Below are positions 1 through 8,725 of a stretch of 64,000 nt of DNA, in pieces. This DNA comes from Nocardia sp. NRRL S-836 (GTDB taxonomy: Bacteria; Actinomycetota; Actinomycetes; Mycobacteriales; Pseudonocardiaceae), in the NCBI RefSeq assembly GCF_001279525.1, contig NZ_LGDY01000164.1, forward strand, positions 62,001 to 126,000. Reading direction: 5' to 3'. Numbering within the stretch: the first letter of the stretch is position 1; the number at the start of each line of letters is the position of its first letter. The position numbers and the translations under genes are program-made. The notes under the pieces are model-generated. The model did not search any database and had not been told where the DNA came from. It saw only the letters and a list, made by a program, of their open reading frames with translations.

Positions 1-46
1 CCCTGGCCGCCTCGAACACCTCGACCTCATGCGCGCTGACCAGCAT
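1..46 (-). CDS. Possible 5' end of a gene cut by the left edge
   Basis: An ATG on the minus strand at 46 opens a frame that leaves the window after 15 codons (MLVSAHEVEVFEAAR). Fourteen of these 15 codons end in G or C, which is the coding signature of this genome. GGGA lies just upstream. Too little is visible to name a product. It would be divergently transcribed from the beta-propeller gene, with about 90 bp between the two. Confidence 0.35.
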   Translation of the reverse strand, partial: MLVSAHEVEVFEAAR

Positions 47-137
47 GATCCCAGTCAATCACCCACGCTGGTGGTCGTGGGGCGGTTGTGACACTCGCCT
101 TCCGGCGCGGTAACAAGCGAGTCACCGCGCGCGAACG

Positions 138-1190
138 ATGGTCGTGCACACCGAGACACGAAGCGTCACCATCGCCACGGCCGTCATCGCGTTGGTCATC
201 GCTGTCGGCGTCAACGCCGTCAGCGCGGCCATCGCCCCGGAGTGGTCGCGGAAGAACGTCCTGTGGCTCGCCGTCGCGGTCTTCGTCTTCGCCGTGGGCA
301 CGGCGTTGGTGTTGCGCCGTTGGCGCGCAGGGACGTCGCTGGCCGGGGCACGGGCGGTCGCGGCGGTGGACACCGGCGACGGTGTGCTGGAGGTCCTCCA
401 GGTGTCCAGGTCGGGCTCCATCCTGGTCAGCGGCCACGCCGAGAACGGCGAGTGGTCGGCGTGGAACGACCTGCGAGCGGGCGGAAAGGCGTGGGACGTC
501 GCGGCTGTGGTGCCGGCCAACGATGTCGTCGAGTACTTCGTCGTGGACACCGAGGGTGTGTTGCGGACAGCACGACGGGACCGCGGGCAGTTGTCGGCCT
601 GGCACCCCGTGCCCATCGCCGGGGTGCGTGGCCAGCTCGTGCGGATCGCTGCCACGAGCCTGATGCCGGGACACCGCGAGGTGTTCGCGGTCACCGACGG
701 CGGACGGGTGCTGCACGCGTGGAAGTGGGACGGCACGCCGTGGTCAGCCTGGTCCGACGCCGGGCTGGCCGGGTGCATCGACGTGGCGGCCTGTTCGCAG
801 AGGGACGGCGTGCTCGACCACTTCGCGGTCGACCGGGACGGTGCCGTGTGGCAGCGGTGGTACGCGGACGAGCAGTGGCACGACTGGGAGAACTGGGGCC
901 GGCCCGGGTCTGCGGCGCGAGCGGTCAGCGCGTACCGCAAGGCCGGGGGGTTCCAGGAGGTGGTCGTGGCCGGCAAGTCCGGCGACCTGGGAAACCGGTG
1001 GTACAGCGAGGAGGAGGGCTGGTCCAGCTGGGGAGTGCTGGACACGCCGCCCGCCGGGCTGGACGACGTGGCGGGCGGCACGACCAGTGCTCACCACATG
1101 CACTGCGTCGGGGTCGGCAAAGGCGGTGACCTCTGGAGCATGTCGTGGTCGGGTTGGTGGTCGTCCTGGCGGGCCGTGCCGAAGGCCTGA
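138..1190 (+). CDS. Membrane-anchored PLL-like beta-propeller protein
   Basis: A 350-residue protein with two hydrophobic N-terminal segments (about residues 10-32 and 40-58) followed by an extracytoplasmic domain. The domain is built from repeats ending in paired tryptophans: WSAWNDL, LSAWHPV, WSAWSDA, WHDWENW, WSSWGVL and WSSWRAV. Repeated WxxW blades of about 50 residues are typical of Photorhabdus-lectin-like / sialidase-like beta-propellers, which usually bind glycans. That family assignment is from the repeat pattern only. I see no catalytic motif, so a cell-surface sugar-binding or scaffolding role is an inference. The ATG at 138 is chosen because the hydrophobic segments follow directly. 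It stands alone, with the monooxygenase gene 59 bp downstream. Confidence 0.75.
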   Translation: MVVHTETRSVTIATAVIALVIAVGVNAVSAAIAPEWSRKNVLWLAVAVFVFAVGTALVLRRWRAGTSLAGARAVAAVDTGDGVLEVLQVSRSGSILVSGHAENGEWSAWNDLRAGGKAWDVAAVVPANDVVEYFVVDTEGVLRTARRDRGQLSAWHPVPIAGVRGQLVRIAATSLMPGHREVFAVTDGGRVLHAWKWDGTPWSAWSDAGLAGCIDVAACSQRDGVLDHFAVDRDGAVWQRWYADEQWHDWENWGRPGSAARAVSAYRKAGGFQEVVVAGKSGDLGNRWYSEEEGWSSWGVLDTPPAGLDDVAGGTTSAHHMHCVGVGKGGDLWSMSWSGWWSSWRAVPKA

Positions 1191-1249
1191 GCGTTCCACG
1201 ATGTGAGCGCCGTGGCGAGGTAGTTGAGATGTCACCTAGCCTGGCGGGC

Positions 1250-2251
1250 ATGCCGTTGCGAAAGCTGGGTTTCCTCACGATCGGGTCGTTCGACGAGCAC
1301 GACCCGGCCGCCGGGCACGCGTCCACCCTGGACCTCATCGAGCTCGGCGAGGAGCTGGGCTTCGACAGCGCCTGGGTGCGGCACCGGCACCTGCAGCACG
1401 GCATCTCCTCCCCGGTCGCGGTGCTCGCGGCGGCCACGCAGCGAACCAGCCGGATCGCGCTGGGCACGGCGGTGATCCCGCTGGCCTGGGAGAACCCGCT
1501 GCGGCTGGCGGAGGACCTGGCGACGGTGGACGTGCTGTCGGGCGGGCGGGTGAACCCCGGCGTCAGCGTGGGGCCGCCGATGCACTGGGACGACGTGAAG
1601 GGTGCGCTCTACCCGGACACCGCGGAGGTCGAGGACTTCGGCTACGGGCGGCTGGAGCGGTTCCTGCGGTTCGTGCGCGGGGAGAAGGCCGCGTCGTTCA
1701 GCGGCAAGGAGGGCATCGAGGTCTGGTCGGACCGGGTGCAGCCGCACTCGCCGGGGCTGAGCGAGCGGCTCTGGTACGGCGGCGGCAGCCTGCGGTCGGC
1801 GCGGTGGGCGGGTGAGCACGGCATGAACCTGCTCACCAGCAACGTGGTGCAGGCCGAGGAGTCCGAGGACTTCGCGCTGATCCAGCACGCGCTCGTCCGC
1901 GAGTTCCGCGCGCACCACCCCGACGGCGACAAGGCGCGGGTGTCGCAGGGGCTCGTGGTGATCCCGACCGACTCGGCCACGCCCGAACAGCGCGCGAAGT
2001 ACCAGCGGTACGTGGACGAGCGCACGCCGCGGACGGCGAGCCCGGTCGGGCCGCGCAGGATGATGTTCGCGCGCGACCTCATCGGCACCTCGGAGGAGAT
2101 CGCGCGGCAGCTCGGCGAGGACCCCGCGTTCCGGGAGGTCGACGAGGTGGCGTTCGCGTTGCCGTTCAGCTTCGAGCACGCGGACTACGTGCAGCTGCTC
2201 ACCGACATCGCCACGAAGCTGGCTCCCGCGCTGGGCCGGCCAGCTTCGTGA
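1250..2251 (+). CDS. LLM-class flavin-dependent oxidoreductase
   Basis: A 333-residue member of the bacterial luciferase-like monooxygenase superfamily, whose members use reduced FMN or F420 to oxidise small organic substrates. The family features are the N-terminal LGFLTIGSFDE strand, the GEELGFDSAWVRHRH segment, a TSRIALGTAVIPL strand and the AEDLATVDVLSGGR motif that precedes the flavin phosphate site. The substrate cannot be inferred. The frame is open further upstream, but ATG at 1250 is preferred: a -10-like TAGCCT lies 7 nt before it (leaderless start), and the family homology begins immediately after it. An in-frame ATG at 1229 is the alternative. Confidence 0.85.
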   Translation: MPLRKLGFLTIGSFDEHDPAAGHASTLDLIELGEELGFDSAWVRHRHLQHGISSPVAVLAAATQRTSRIALGTAVIPLAWENPLRLAEDLATVDVLSGGRVNPGVSVGPPMHWDDVKGALYPDTAEVEDFGYGRLERFLRFVRGEKAASFSGKEGIEVWSDRVQPHSPGLSERLWYGGGSLRSARWAGEHGMNLLTSNVVQAEESEDFALIQHALVREFRAHHPDGDKARVSQGLVVIPTDSATPEQRAKYQRYVDERTPRTASPVGPRRMMFARDLIGTSEEIARQLGEDPAFREVDEVAFALPFSFEHADYVQLLTDIATKLAPALGRPAS

Positions 2252-2368
2252 CCTCGGTACAGGTCGATGCTGAATCCCCAGCCGGGCGTGTTGATTGGAC
2301 TCCAAACGGCTGACCGGTCCCCCTAAGCTCCCTGTGGAGCCGCTGACCGCACAGCAGTTGGGGGGCGT

Positions 2369-4531
2369 GTGACTTCCGACGACGAACCATTGGCCGAACG
2401 CCTCGACCAGCAGACGCTGAGCTCCGCAGCTCACGTTGACGGCAACCTCGTCCAGGCCGGATCCATAATGGGTGGCGTCCACCTGCACCGGACCCCGGCT
2501 GACCAGGCCTCGCCTGTACCGCGGCAACTCCCGCCACCGAGCCTGCACTTCGTCGCCAGGGTTGATGAGATCAGGCAGCTGAGCGCGTTGGCCACGCGCT
2601 CGTCGGCGTCAGCGCCGGTGCTGGTTGTGATCAGTGGTCCTGGCGGTGTCGGCAAGACAACCCTCGCGTTGAACGCCTTGCACCCACTGACCAATGCGTT
2701 CAAGGACGGTCATCTCTACGCCGACCTGAGGCCGAGCGGCACTGAGGCGAATGTCGAGGCAGGCGAGGTGCTCGGCCAGTTCCTGCGCGCGCTGGGCGTG
2801 CCACCCGAGAAGATCCCGATCGGACTCGCGGAGCAACAGGCACTCTTCCGCACGATCACGGCACAGCGCTCAAGCCTTCTGCTCATCGACAACGCCACGT
2901 CCGCGGCGCAGGTCTACCCGCTTCTACCCGCGGGTTCGAGCATGACCGTCGTCACCAGTCGACAACGTCTTGGAGCATTGGTCGCCGCCGGGGGCCATCT
3001 CGTCAACCTCTCTCCTCTCGGCCAATCCGAGTCACTCGAGCTGCTGGAAAGAACGATCGGTGCTGATCGAGTGGCTCGCGAACCACATGCTGCGGCCGAA
3101 CTCGCTGTCCTGTGCCACGGCATGCCCATCGCACTGTGCGGAGCCGCCGCGCGACTTGGAAGCAGGCCTGAGCGATCGCTCGCGAGAGAAGTCGCGGAAC
3201 TGCGCGACGAGCATCGACGCCTCAGCGTGCTGTCGATCGATGAGACGCTGTCCGTGCAAGCCTCGTTCGACCTCTCTTACCGCGAGCTACCCCCTCAGAG
3301 CAGGCGGCTCTACCGCCTGCTGAGCTTGCACCCAGGCCTGAACTTCTCGCTGGCAGTCGCCCAGTCCGCTGCAGGACTTTCAAAGCACACAACTGAATAC
3401 TTGACAACATCACTGGTCGACTCAAGTCTTCTGGAAGAGACCGGCGACGACCGCTTCCGGTTCAACGACCTCATCAGAATTCATGCACGCGAGTGCTGCC
3501 GACGACACTCCAGGAAAAGTGATCAGGTAGCCGCTCGCGGACGTATAGTCGAATGGTACGTGAACACGACACGAAACGCCGATCGCGTGCTCACGCCCTA
3601 TCGAACACCGCCGGAATATCTCAATCAACACGGTCCGAGCGCTCCTCCCGAATTCCCAGACCGGGCAGCCGCTCTTCGGTGGCTGGACGAAGAACGAGCA
3701 AATCTCATGGCCGTCACCCGCAGCGCACACAGCAACGGCATGGCCGAGGCAACCTGGCACCTTTGTGATGCACAGTGGTCGCTTTTCCTGTACCGGCGAC
3801 ACTATCGGGATAGACTGGAGATAGATGAGATCGGTGTAGCGAGCGCACGGTCCTGGGGAAACCGAGCCGCTGAGGCAGACATGCTGAAACGCCAAGGTCG
3901 ACTCCTCGGGATGATGGGAAAACTCACTCAAGCAGTCGAGTGCCTGACCGAAGCGGCGACCATAAACCGGTCGATCTCGAACCGACGCGGCGAAGCGGAT
4001 TCCATCGCCGATCTCGCTCGAGTTCATCTCGACCACGGCGACGCCGCTGCCGCAATCCGGCACCTCGACATCGCGCTTCGAATGCATCGACAACGAGGCG
4101 ACGACAGAGATGTCGCTCTTACCCTCGTCGCCGCTGGTCTCGCACGTCTTGATGCGGGCGATGTGAAGAACGCGTTGTCCGAGCTGAAAGAGGCACACCG
4201 CATGCTCGGCGAACATGTGGACGGAGATCCTTACAACTTCGCGAGGGCTTCGATCGCCCTCGGCAAGGTGAACGTGCGTCTCGGAGAGCACGGGAGCGCG
4301 CTTCACAACTTGCAGGAAGGCCTCGCCCTCATGGAGAGGTTCGGCTCTGAATACCATCTGGCGGAAGTGTGGGCTCTACTGGGCCAGCTCGCAGAAGCGA
4401 GCAAGGAAGACCACCAGGCGACCGAACACTACAACAGGGCACTGCGGATCTACGTGGCGCTCGACGCCAGCGAAGCACGTGAGATCGAGAGCCGGATCCA
4501 ACGGCTCAACGCCAGCAGAGGACTTCCATGA
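2369..4531 (+). CDS. STAND NTPase: NB-ARC ATPase with TPR repeats
   Basis: A 720-residue signal-transduction ATPase. Residues 1-60 hold a short motif (GNLVQAGSIMGGVHLH) that I have seen repeatedly in actinobacterial STAND proteins. Residues about 80-380 form the NB-ARC module: Walker A GPGGVGKTT near 90-98, Walker B LLLIDNA, sensor VVTSRQR and the HGMPIAL winged-helix entry motif. From about 480 to the end there are TPR helices (HLDIALRMHRQRGD, SALHNLQEGLALMERFG). It resembles the C-terminal two thirds of AfsR/SARP regulators but has no DNA-binding or BTAD domain, so it probably works as a sensor or switch rather than a transcription factor. Its stop overlaps the next gene by 4 bp. Codons are visibly more AT-rich than in the neighbours, which suggests transfer. 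GTG at 2369 follows a GGGGGG ribosome-binding site. Confidence 0.85.
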   Translation: MTSDDEPLAERLDQQTLSSAAHVDGNLVQAGSIMGGVHLHRTPADQASPVPRQLPPPSLHFVARVDEIRQLSALATRSSASAPVLVVISGPGGVGKTTLALNALHPLTNAFKDGHLYADLRPSGTEANVEAGEVLGQFLRALGVPPEKIPIGLAEQQALFRTITAQRSSLLLIDNATSAAQVYPLLPAGSSMTVVTSRQRLGALVAAGGHLVNLSPLGQSESLELLERTIGADRVAREPHAAAELAVLCHGMPIALCGAAARLGSRPERSLAREVAELRDEHRRLSVLSIDETLSVQASFDLSYRELPPQSRRLYRLLSLHPGLNFSLAVAQSAAGLSKHTTEYLTTSLVDSSLLEETGDDRFRFNDLIRIHARECCRRHSRKSDQVAARGRIVEWYVNTTRNADRVLTPYRTPPEYLNQHGPSAPPEFPDRAAALRWLDEERANLMAVTRSAHSNGMAEATWHLCDAQWSLFLYRRHYRDRLEIDEIGVASARSWGNRAAEADMLKRQGRLLGMMGKLTQAVECLTEAATINRSISNRRGEADSIADLARVHLDHGDAAAAIRHLDIALRMHRQRGDDRDVALTLVAAGLARLDAGDVKNALSELKEAHRMLGEHVDGDPYNFARASIALGKVNVRLGEHGSALHNLQEGLALMERFGSEYHLAEVWALLGQLAEASKEDHQATEHYNRALRIYVALDASEAREIESRIQRLNASRGLP

Positions 4532-5748
4532 GACGGCAAGATGAGTGGCTCGAAGTGCCGATCGGGTCTAACGCCGAGCGTTGGCGGACTCGACTTCCCG
4601 ACCGCACGGCCCTAGTTGTCGCCCACTCCGTCACGGCGCTCCAGCGGCTCTTGGACGTCACCGCCCTGTTCGACGGCGATGAACGGGTGCAAACCTTGTT
4701 CACCCAGGGACCTGGCGTTTTCTCAGCCGGCGTGCCTGAGCTCCTCGAGCGACTAGGTGCCGTTGTAGTGCCTTGGCAACAGGCAGTGCACACGACATTC
4801 GCCATAGCACTTGCTTCTGGACATTCCGGTCTTTCCGAAATCCAAGCACCCATTGCAATTTTCCCACACGGTGCCGGCTACAACAAGTTCATATCGAGCA
4901 ATCACGGATCGACTGATCATGTTCTACCGGTTTACGGCGTGAGCAAGACGAATCTCGTTCACGACGGGCGGGTCGTTCCGTCGACAGTCGTGCTAGCGCA
5001 CGAAGACGAGCTCACCGTTCTGAAAGAACAGTGCGCTCAAGCCCTGCCGGCGGCACTCGTGGCAGGAGATCCGTGCTTTGACCGTCTTCTGCTGACCAAG
5101 TATCGGCGTCCGGAGTACCGCACCCGGCTGGGGCTGGCCCCCGGCAGGAAGCTCCTGGTGGTCAGCTCTACCTGGGGGCCTGGTTCTCTGTACAGCACGG
5201 ACGACATTCTGGATCGAGTTGCTCGCGAGGCAGCGACGGACGAGGTCGCGGTATTGGCGATGCTCCACCCCAACGTGTGGTTCGGCCACGGGCCCTGGCA
5301 GATTCGCGCTTGGTTCAAGCGTTACCGCCAAGCCGGAATCCGCCTGTTGGAGCCGCATGCCGACTGGCGATCGTATCTCATGTGCGCTGACTGGTTCATC
5401 GGCGATCACGGCTCCGTTTCCCTGTACGCCATGACCGCCGAACCAGCCCAGTTGCGAACGGACTTCCACCTGAGATCAGTCGTTCCGGGATCGGCAATGG
5501 CGCTTCTGCACGCTGCTGTGCCGACCGCCGACGCGGCCACGCCACTTTTCGAGCAGTTCAGGCGGACCGATCTCGTGACCGGTGTGCGGGACAACTCTGC
5601 TGTGATCAACCGGATTACCTCGGAACCGAACTCATGCGCCCAGAACCTTCGTTCAATGATCTACGCACACATGAAGCTCGATGAGCCCCAGTTCGCGGCG
5701 AAGCTCGAAGAAGTGCCGCCGCCGGACAACCTGTTCCGCGATCACTGA
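4528..5748 (+). CDS. GT-B-like partner of the STAND ATPase, function unknown
   Basis: A 406-residue protein translationally coupled to the NB-ARC gene (ATGA overlap). It has two Rossmann-like halves. The first has ALVVAHSVTALQRLLDV and an IFPHGAGYNKF loop. The second has VAGDPCFDRLL, KLLVVSSTWGPGSLYS and DWFIGDHGSVSLYAMT. This pattern resembles GT-B fold enzymes of the CDP-glycerol glycerophosphotransferase / UDP-GlcNAc epimerase type, where the GDP..D and DHGS loops contact a nucleotide sugar. I recall homologues next to NB-ARC/TPR genes in other actinomycetes, often carrying misleading names such as translation initiation factor. Enzymatic activity is inference. Base composition matches its lower-GC partner rather than the chromosome. 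No signal peptide is seen, so it is probably cytosolic. Confidence 0.7.
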   Translation: MRRQDEWLEVPIGSNAERWRTRLPDRTALVVAHSVTALQRLLDVTALFDGDERVQTLFTQGPGVFSAGVPELLERLGAVVVPWQQAVHTTFAIALASGHSGLSEIQAPIAIFPHGAGYNKFISSNHGSTDHVLPVYGVSKTNLVHDGRVVPSTVVLAHEDELTVLKEQCAQALPAALVAGDPCFDRLLLTKYRRPEYRTRLGLAPGRKLLVVSSTWGPGSLYSTDDILDRVAREAATDEVAVLAMLHPNVWFGHGPWQIRAWFKRYRQAGIRLLEPHADWRSYLMCADWFIGDHGSVSLYAMTAEPAQLRTDFHLRSVVPGSAMALLHAAVPTADAATPLFEQFRRTDLVTGVRDNSAVINRITSEPNSCAQNLRSMIYAHMKLDEPQFAAKLEEVPPPDNLFRDH

Positions 5749-5773
5749 CACAGCCGCAGAGGTCCGACACGCC

Positions 5774-5808
5774 GGTCAAGCGGAAGCGGACATCTCTTCC
5801 GCTTGACC
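5774..5808. terminator. Perfect hairpin between convergent genes
   Basis: A 13-bp perfect stem (5774-5786 with 5796-5808) and a 9-nt loop lie in the 74-bp gap between two convergent genes. They could end transcription from both sides. The arms read GGTCAAGCGGAAG and its complement. No U-run follows, as is usual in actinomycetes. Confidence 0.75.
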
Positions 5809-5822
5809 AAGCACGTGCTGGT

Positions 5823-6560
5823 TCAGGCGCCCGGCTGGGCGATGCGCACGAGGATCGCGCCGCACTCCTCGCAGCGCACGACCTCGTCCGCCGCGGCGTC
5901 CTTGACCTTCGACAACGCGCTGCGGTCGAGCTCGATGCGGCACGCGCCGCAGCTGCGCGACTGGAACACGGTCGCGCCGACGCCGCGCTGCGCGCGCTGG
6001 CGGTCGTAGAGCTTCAGCAGGTCGTCGGGGAAGCCCTTGACCATGACCGAGCGGTCGGCGGTGCGCCGGGTCTCGGTCGCCTCCAGGTCGGCCAGTGCGG
6101 CGTCACGGCGGCGGGCCGCGTCTTCGAGGCTCTGGCGGGCCTTGTCGAGCTCGACGCGGGCGAAGGAGGCGTCGGCCTCCACGGCCTCGCGGCGTTCCAT
6201 CAGCTCCAGCAGGTCGTCCTCCAGGATGCCCTGGCGGCGCTGGATCGTGGCCAGCTCGTGTTCGAGGTCGGTGAGCTGCTTGGCGCCGACGGAGCCGGAC
6301 TGCATCAGCTTGCGGTCGCGCTCCGCACGGGCCCTGACCTGGTCGATCTCGGTTTCCTGGCGCTTGAGGTCGCGGTCGAGGTCGGTGAGCGTCGTCTCGA
6401 CGGCCACCAGCGCGTCCTGCTTCGTGCGCACCAGCTGCTCGACCTCGGCGATCTCCGCGATCTCCGGCAGCGTGCGGCGCCGGTGGGTGACACGCGCCAG
6501 TTCGGCGTCGACCTCGGCCAGGTCGAGCAGCCTGCGCTGCACTGCGGGATCGGCTTTCAC
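5823..6560 (-). CDS. Coiled-coil protein with C4 zinc ribbon
   Basis: A 245-residue protein. Residues about 1-185 form a long, charged, heptad-like helix (for example VAVETTLTDLDRDLKRQETEIDQVRARAERD). The last 50 residues are a zinc ribbon with CGAC and CEEC knuckles. This is the zf-RING_7 / C4-type zinc ribbon family, found next to Nif3 in many actinobacteria and other bacteria. Its biochemical role is not established; nucleic-acid binding is the usual suggestion. The GTG at 6560 has an AGGAGG 6 nt upstream and overlaps the stop of the nif3-like gene (GTGA), so it is the third gene of a coupled cobC-nif3-zinc-ribbon operon. Confidence 0.85.
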   Translation of the reverse strand: MKADPAVQRRLLDLAEVDAELARVTHRRRTLPEIAEIAEVEQLVRTKQDALVAVETTLTDLDRDLKRQETEIDQVRARAERDRKLMQSGSVGAKQLTDLEHELATIQRRQGILEDDLLELMERREAVEADASFARVELDKARQSLEDAARRRDAALADLEATETRRTADRSVMVKGFPDDLLKLYDRQRAQRGVGATVFQSRSCGACRIELDRSALSKVKDAAADEVVRCEECGAILVRIAQPGA

Positions 6561-7696
6561 GCATGTCCTCCTGTTCGGCTCGTCGCACCGACGGTCCACG
6601 GATCGGTCCGGCGCGTGGAGACGAGTACGTCGACGGTACCGCCGAAGGCGCCGCGCAGGATTTCCGCCGCCTGCTCGCACCACGGCCACTCGCTGGCCCA
6701 GTGCGCAACGTCCACGAGCGCGGGGCCCCCGGACTCGACGTGCTCGGAGGCCGGGTGGTGGCGCAGGTCGGCGGTCACGTAGGCGTCGACGCCCGCGCGG
6801 GTGGCGTTCGCCAGCAGGCTGTCGCCCGCTCCGCCGCAGACCGCGACCCGTTTGACCAGGCGTTCCGGGTCACCGGCGGCGCGCACGCCCTGCACGGTCG
6901 GGGGCAGCGCGTCGGCCACGCGCTGGGTGAAGACGCGCAACGGCTCGGCTTCCGGCAGCTCGCCGATGCGGCCCAGCCCGGTGTCGCCGGGCAGGTCCGC
7001 GATCTCGTGCACCGCGAAGCCGGGCTCCTCGTAGGGGTGCGCGGCCCGCATCGCCGCCACGACCGCGGCACGCCGGTGCCGGGGCAGGACGGCCTCGACG
7101 CGCGTCTCCTCGTGCCGGGTGAGCTCGCCCACCTCGCCGATCGCCGGAGTGGCGCCGTCGAGCGGGCGGAACTGGCCCACGCCACGGGTGAGCCACGCGG
7201 CCTCGGCGTAGTCGCCGACCCGGCCCGCGCCGGCGTCGGTCATCGCCTTGAGCGCCCGCTCGGCGTCGCCGACCGGCAGGTAGGTGCTGAGCACGTCCAT
7301 CGGCGGGCGCGGCGTGGCGTCGAGCGGGCCGGTGACCGTGAGGCCGATGGCCTTCGCCAGCGCGTCGGAGACGCCGTTGAGCGCGCTGTCGGCGTTGGTG
7401 TGCGCGCAGTACAACGCGATGCCGTTGCGGATCAGCTTGTGCACCAACGCACCCTTGGGGTCGTCGGCCGGAACCCCGTTGACCCCGCGCAGCAGCAGCG
7501 GGTGGTGGGTGACGAGCAGCTGCGCGCCCGCCGCGACCGCCTCGTCCACTGTGGACCGGGTCGGGTCGACGCAGACGAGGACCTTCGTCACCTCCTCGGC
7601 CGGGTCACCGCAGACCAGGCCCACCGCGTCCCACTTCTCCGCGGTCTTCGGCGGATACGCGGCTTCCAGCACCGCGATCACGTCGGCGAGCTTCAC
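6557..7696 (-). CDS. Nif3-like dinuclear metal centre protein
   Basis: A 379-residue member of the NIF3/YqfO family (DUF34). These form toroidal hexamers with a two-metal site; the enzymatic role is debated, with GTP cyclohydrolase-like chemistry proposed. Signature pieces are the N-terminal EKWDAVGLVCGDP, the metal-ligand LLVTHHPLLLRG, the CAHTNADSA motif and the C-terminal VCGGAGDSLLANATRAGVDAYVTADLRHH. The middle domain (about residues 130-250, with PYEEPGF) is the YqfO insertion typical of longer family members. The start is the GTG at 7696, which overlaps the cobC stop. The first 112 codons of the longer open frame overlap cobC and are not coding. Confidence 0.9.
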   Translation of the reverse strand: MKLADVIAVLEAAYPPKTAEKWDAVGLVCGDPAEEVTKVLVCVDPTRSTVDEAVAAGAQLLVTHHPLLLRGVNGVPADDPKGALVHKLIRNGIALYCAHTNADSALNGVSDALAKAIGLTVTGPLDATPRPPMDVLSTYLPVGDAERALKAMTDAGAGRVGDYAEAAWLTRGVGQFRPLDGATPAIGEVGELTRHEETRVEAVLPRHRRAAVVAAMRAAHPYEEPGFAVHEIADLPGDTGLGRIGELPEAEPLRVFTQRVADALPPTVQGVRAAGDPERLVKRVAVCGGAGDSLLANATRAGVDAYVTADLRHHPASEHVESGGPALVDVAHWASEWPWCEQAAEILRGAFGGTVDVLVSTRRTDPWTVGATSRTGGHA

Positions 7697-8688
7697 GCCA
7701 GTTCCTCCATCACTACCCGCAGCGCGTCCACGAACACCGCGAACTCCTCCGGCGGCCGGATCGCGACGCGCACGTACGTGTCGTCCAGTCCGGGGAACGT
7801 GTCGCAGCGGCGCACCGCGATCCCCTTGTCCCGCAACGCCGCGTGCGTTCCCGGCGGCACCTTGAGCAGCAGGAACGGGGCTTTCGGCGGCACCACGACG
7901 AGGTCTCGCAGCTGCTGGACGGCATGCGCGGTGTGCTCGGCGGCCTCGCGCGCCAGCCGTTCGGACTCCTCCAGGGCGGCGGGCTCGCAGCACGCCGTGA
8001 TCGCTTCGAGCGTGAGGCTGCCGACCGGCCAATGTGGACGGCCGAACGCCAGGCGCTCCAGCGTCTCCGGGTCGCCGAGGAGGTAGCCGGCGCGCAACCC
8101 GGCCAGGCCCCAGGTCTTGGTGAGGCTGCGCAGCACCAGCACGCCGGGGTCGCCGGCGAGCGACTCCGGCTCGCCGGGGACGGCGTCCATGAACGCCTCG
8201 TCGACCACGAGCCGGCCGGGCAGCCGCTTGACGCGTGCGGCGTCGTGCAGCACCGACGTGGGGTTCGTGGGGTTGCCGACGACGGTCAGGTCGACGTCGG
8301 CGGTGACCTCGGGCAGCGTGAAGTCGCCGCTCAGGGTGATCCGTTCCACCGGGACACCGGCGTCGCGGAACGCGACCTCCGGCTCGGTGAAGCCGGGGTG
8401 GACGATCGCGACGCGGCGGGGCGCGAGCTTCGGCAGCAGCGCGAAGCCCTCGGCGGCACCGTTGAGCAGCAGCACCTCGTCGGGTGAGCGCCCGTGGCGG
8501 CGTGCGACGGCCTCACGGGCGCGTTGCTCCGCTGCTGCGGACGGGTAGCCGCCCAAGTGGTCGAGCGCGGCGGCCAGCCGGTCGCGCAGCCAAGCGGGCG
8601 GGTGCGGCACCCGCACGTTGACGGCGAAGTCGGCCAGGCCCGCCGCGGCGTCGACGTCACCGTGGTGGCGCAGGTCTGGGCTGGTCAT
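7693..8688 (-). CDS. cobC: CobC-type PLP aminotransferase/decarboxylase
   Basis: A 331-residue fold-type I PLP enzyme related to histidinol-phosphate aminotransferases and to CobD/CobC of cobalamin synthesis, where L-threonine phosphate is decarboxylated to the aminopropanol linker. Visible features are VVGNPTNPTSVL (PLP ring contact), LVVDEAFMDAVPGE and the lysine motif RSLTKTWGLAGLRAGYLLGD. This matches the mycobacterial cobC gene (Rv2231c type), which also neighbours cobD and a low-molecular-weight phosphatase. A cobD gene lies 4 kb away, in keeping with the role. A -10-like TAGTAT (8697-8702 read on the minus strand) lies 8 nt before the ATG, suggesting a leaderless transcript. It is the first gene of the operon. 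Confidence 0.85.
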   Translation of the reverse strand: MTSPDLRHHGDVDAAAGLADFAVNVRVPHPPAWLRDRLAAALDHLGGYPSAAAEQRAREAVARRHGRSPDEVLLLNGAAEGFALLPKLAPRRVAIVHPGFTEPEVAFRDAGVPVERITLSGDFTLPEVTADVDLTVVGNPTNPTSVLHDAARVKRLPGRLVVDEAFMDAVPGEPESLAGDPGVLVLRSLTKTWGLAGLRAGYLLGDPETLERLAFGRPHWPVGSLTLEAITACCEPAALEESERLAREAAEHTAHAVQQLRDLVVVPPKAPFLLLKVPPGTHAALRDKGIAVRRCDTFPGLDDTYVRVAIRPPEEFAVFVDALRVVMEELA

Positions 8689-8725
8689 CGCGGCAGATAC
8701 TAGGCGACCAGCCCAGGCGCGCGTC

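Noticed and set aside
2369..4531. NB-ARC protein considered as a SARP/AfsR antibiotic regulator
   Set aside because: The N-terminal DNA-binding and BTAD domains are absent, and no biosynthetic cluster flanks it.
6557..8032. Longer start for the Nif3-like gene
   Set aside because: The extra 112 codons overlap cobC out of frame and give no family match; the GTG overlapping the cobC stop is the natural start.
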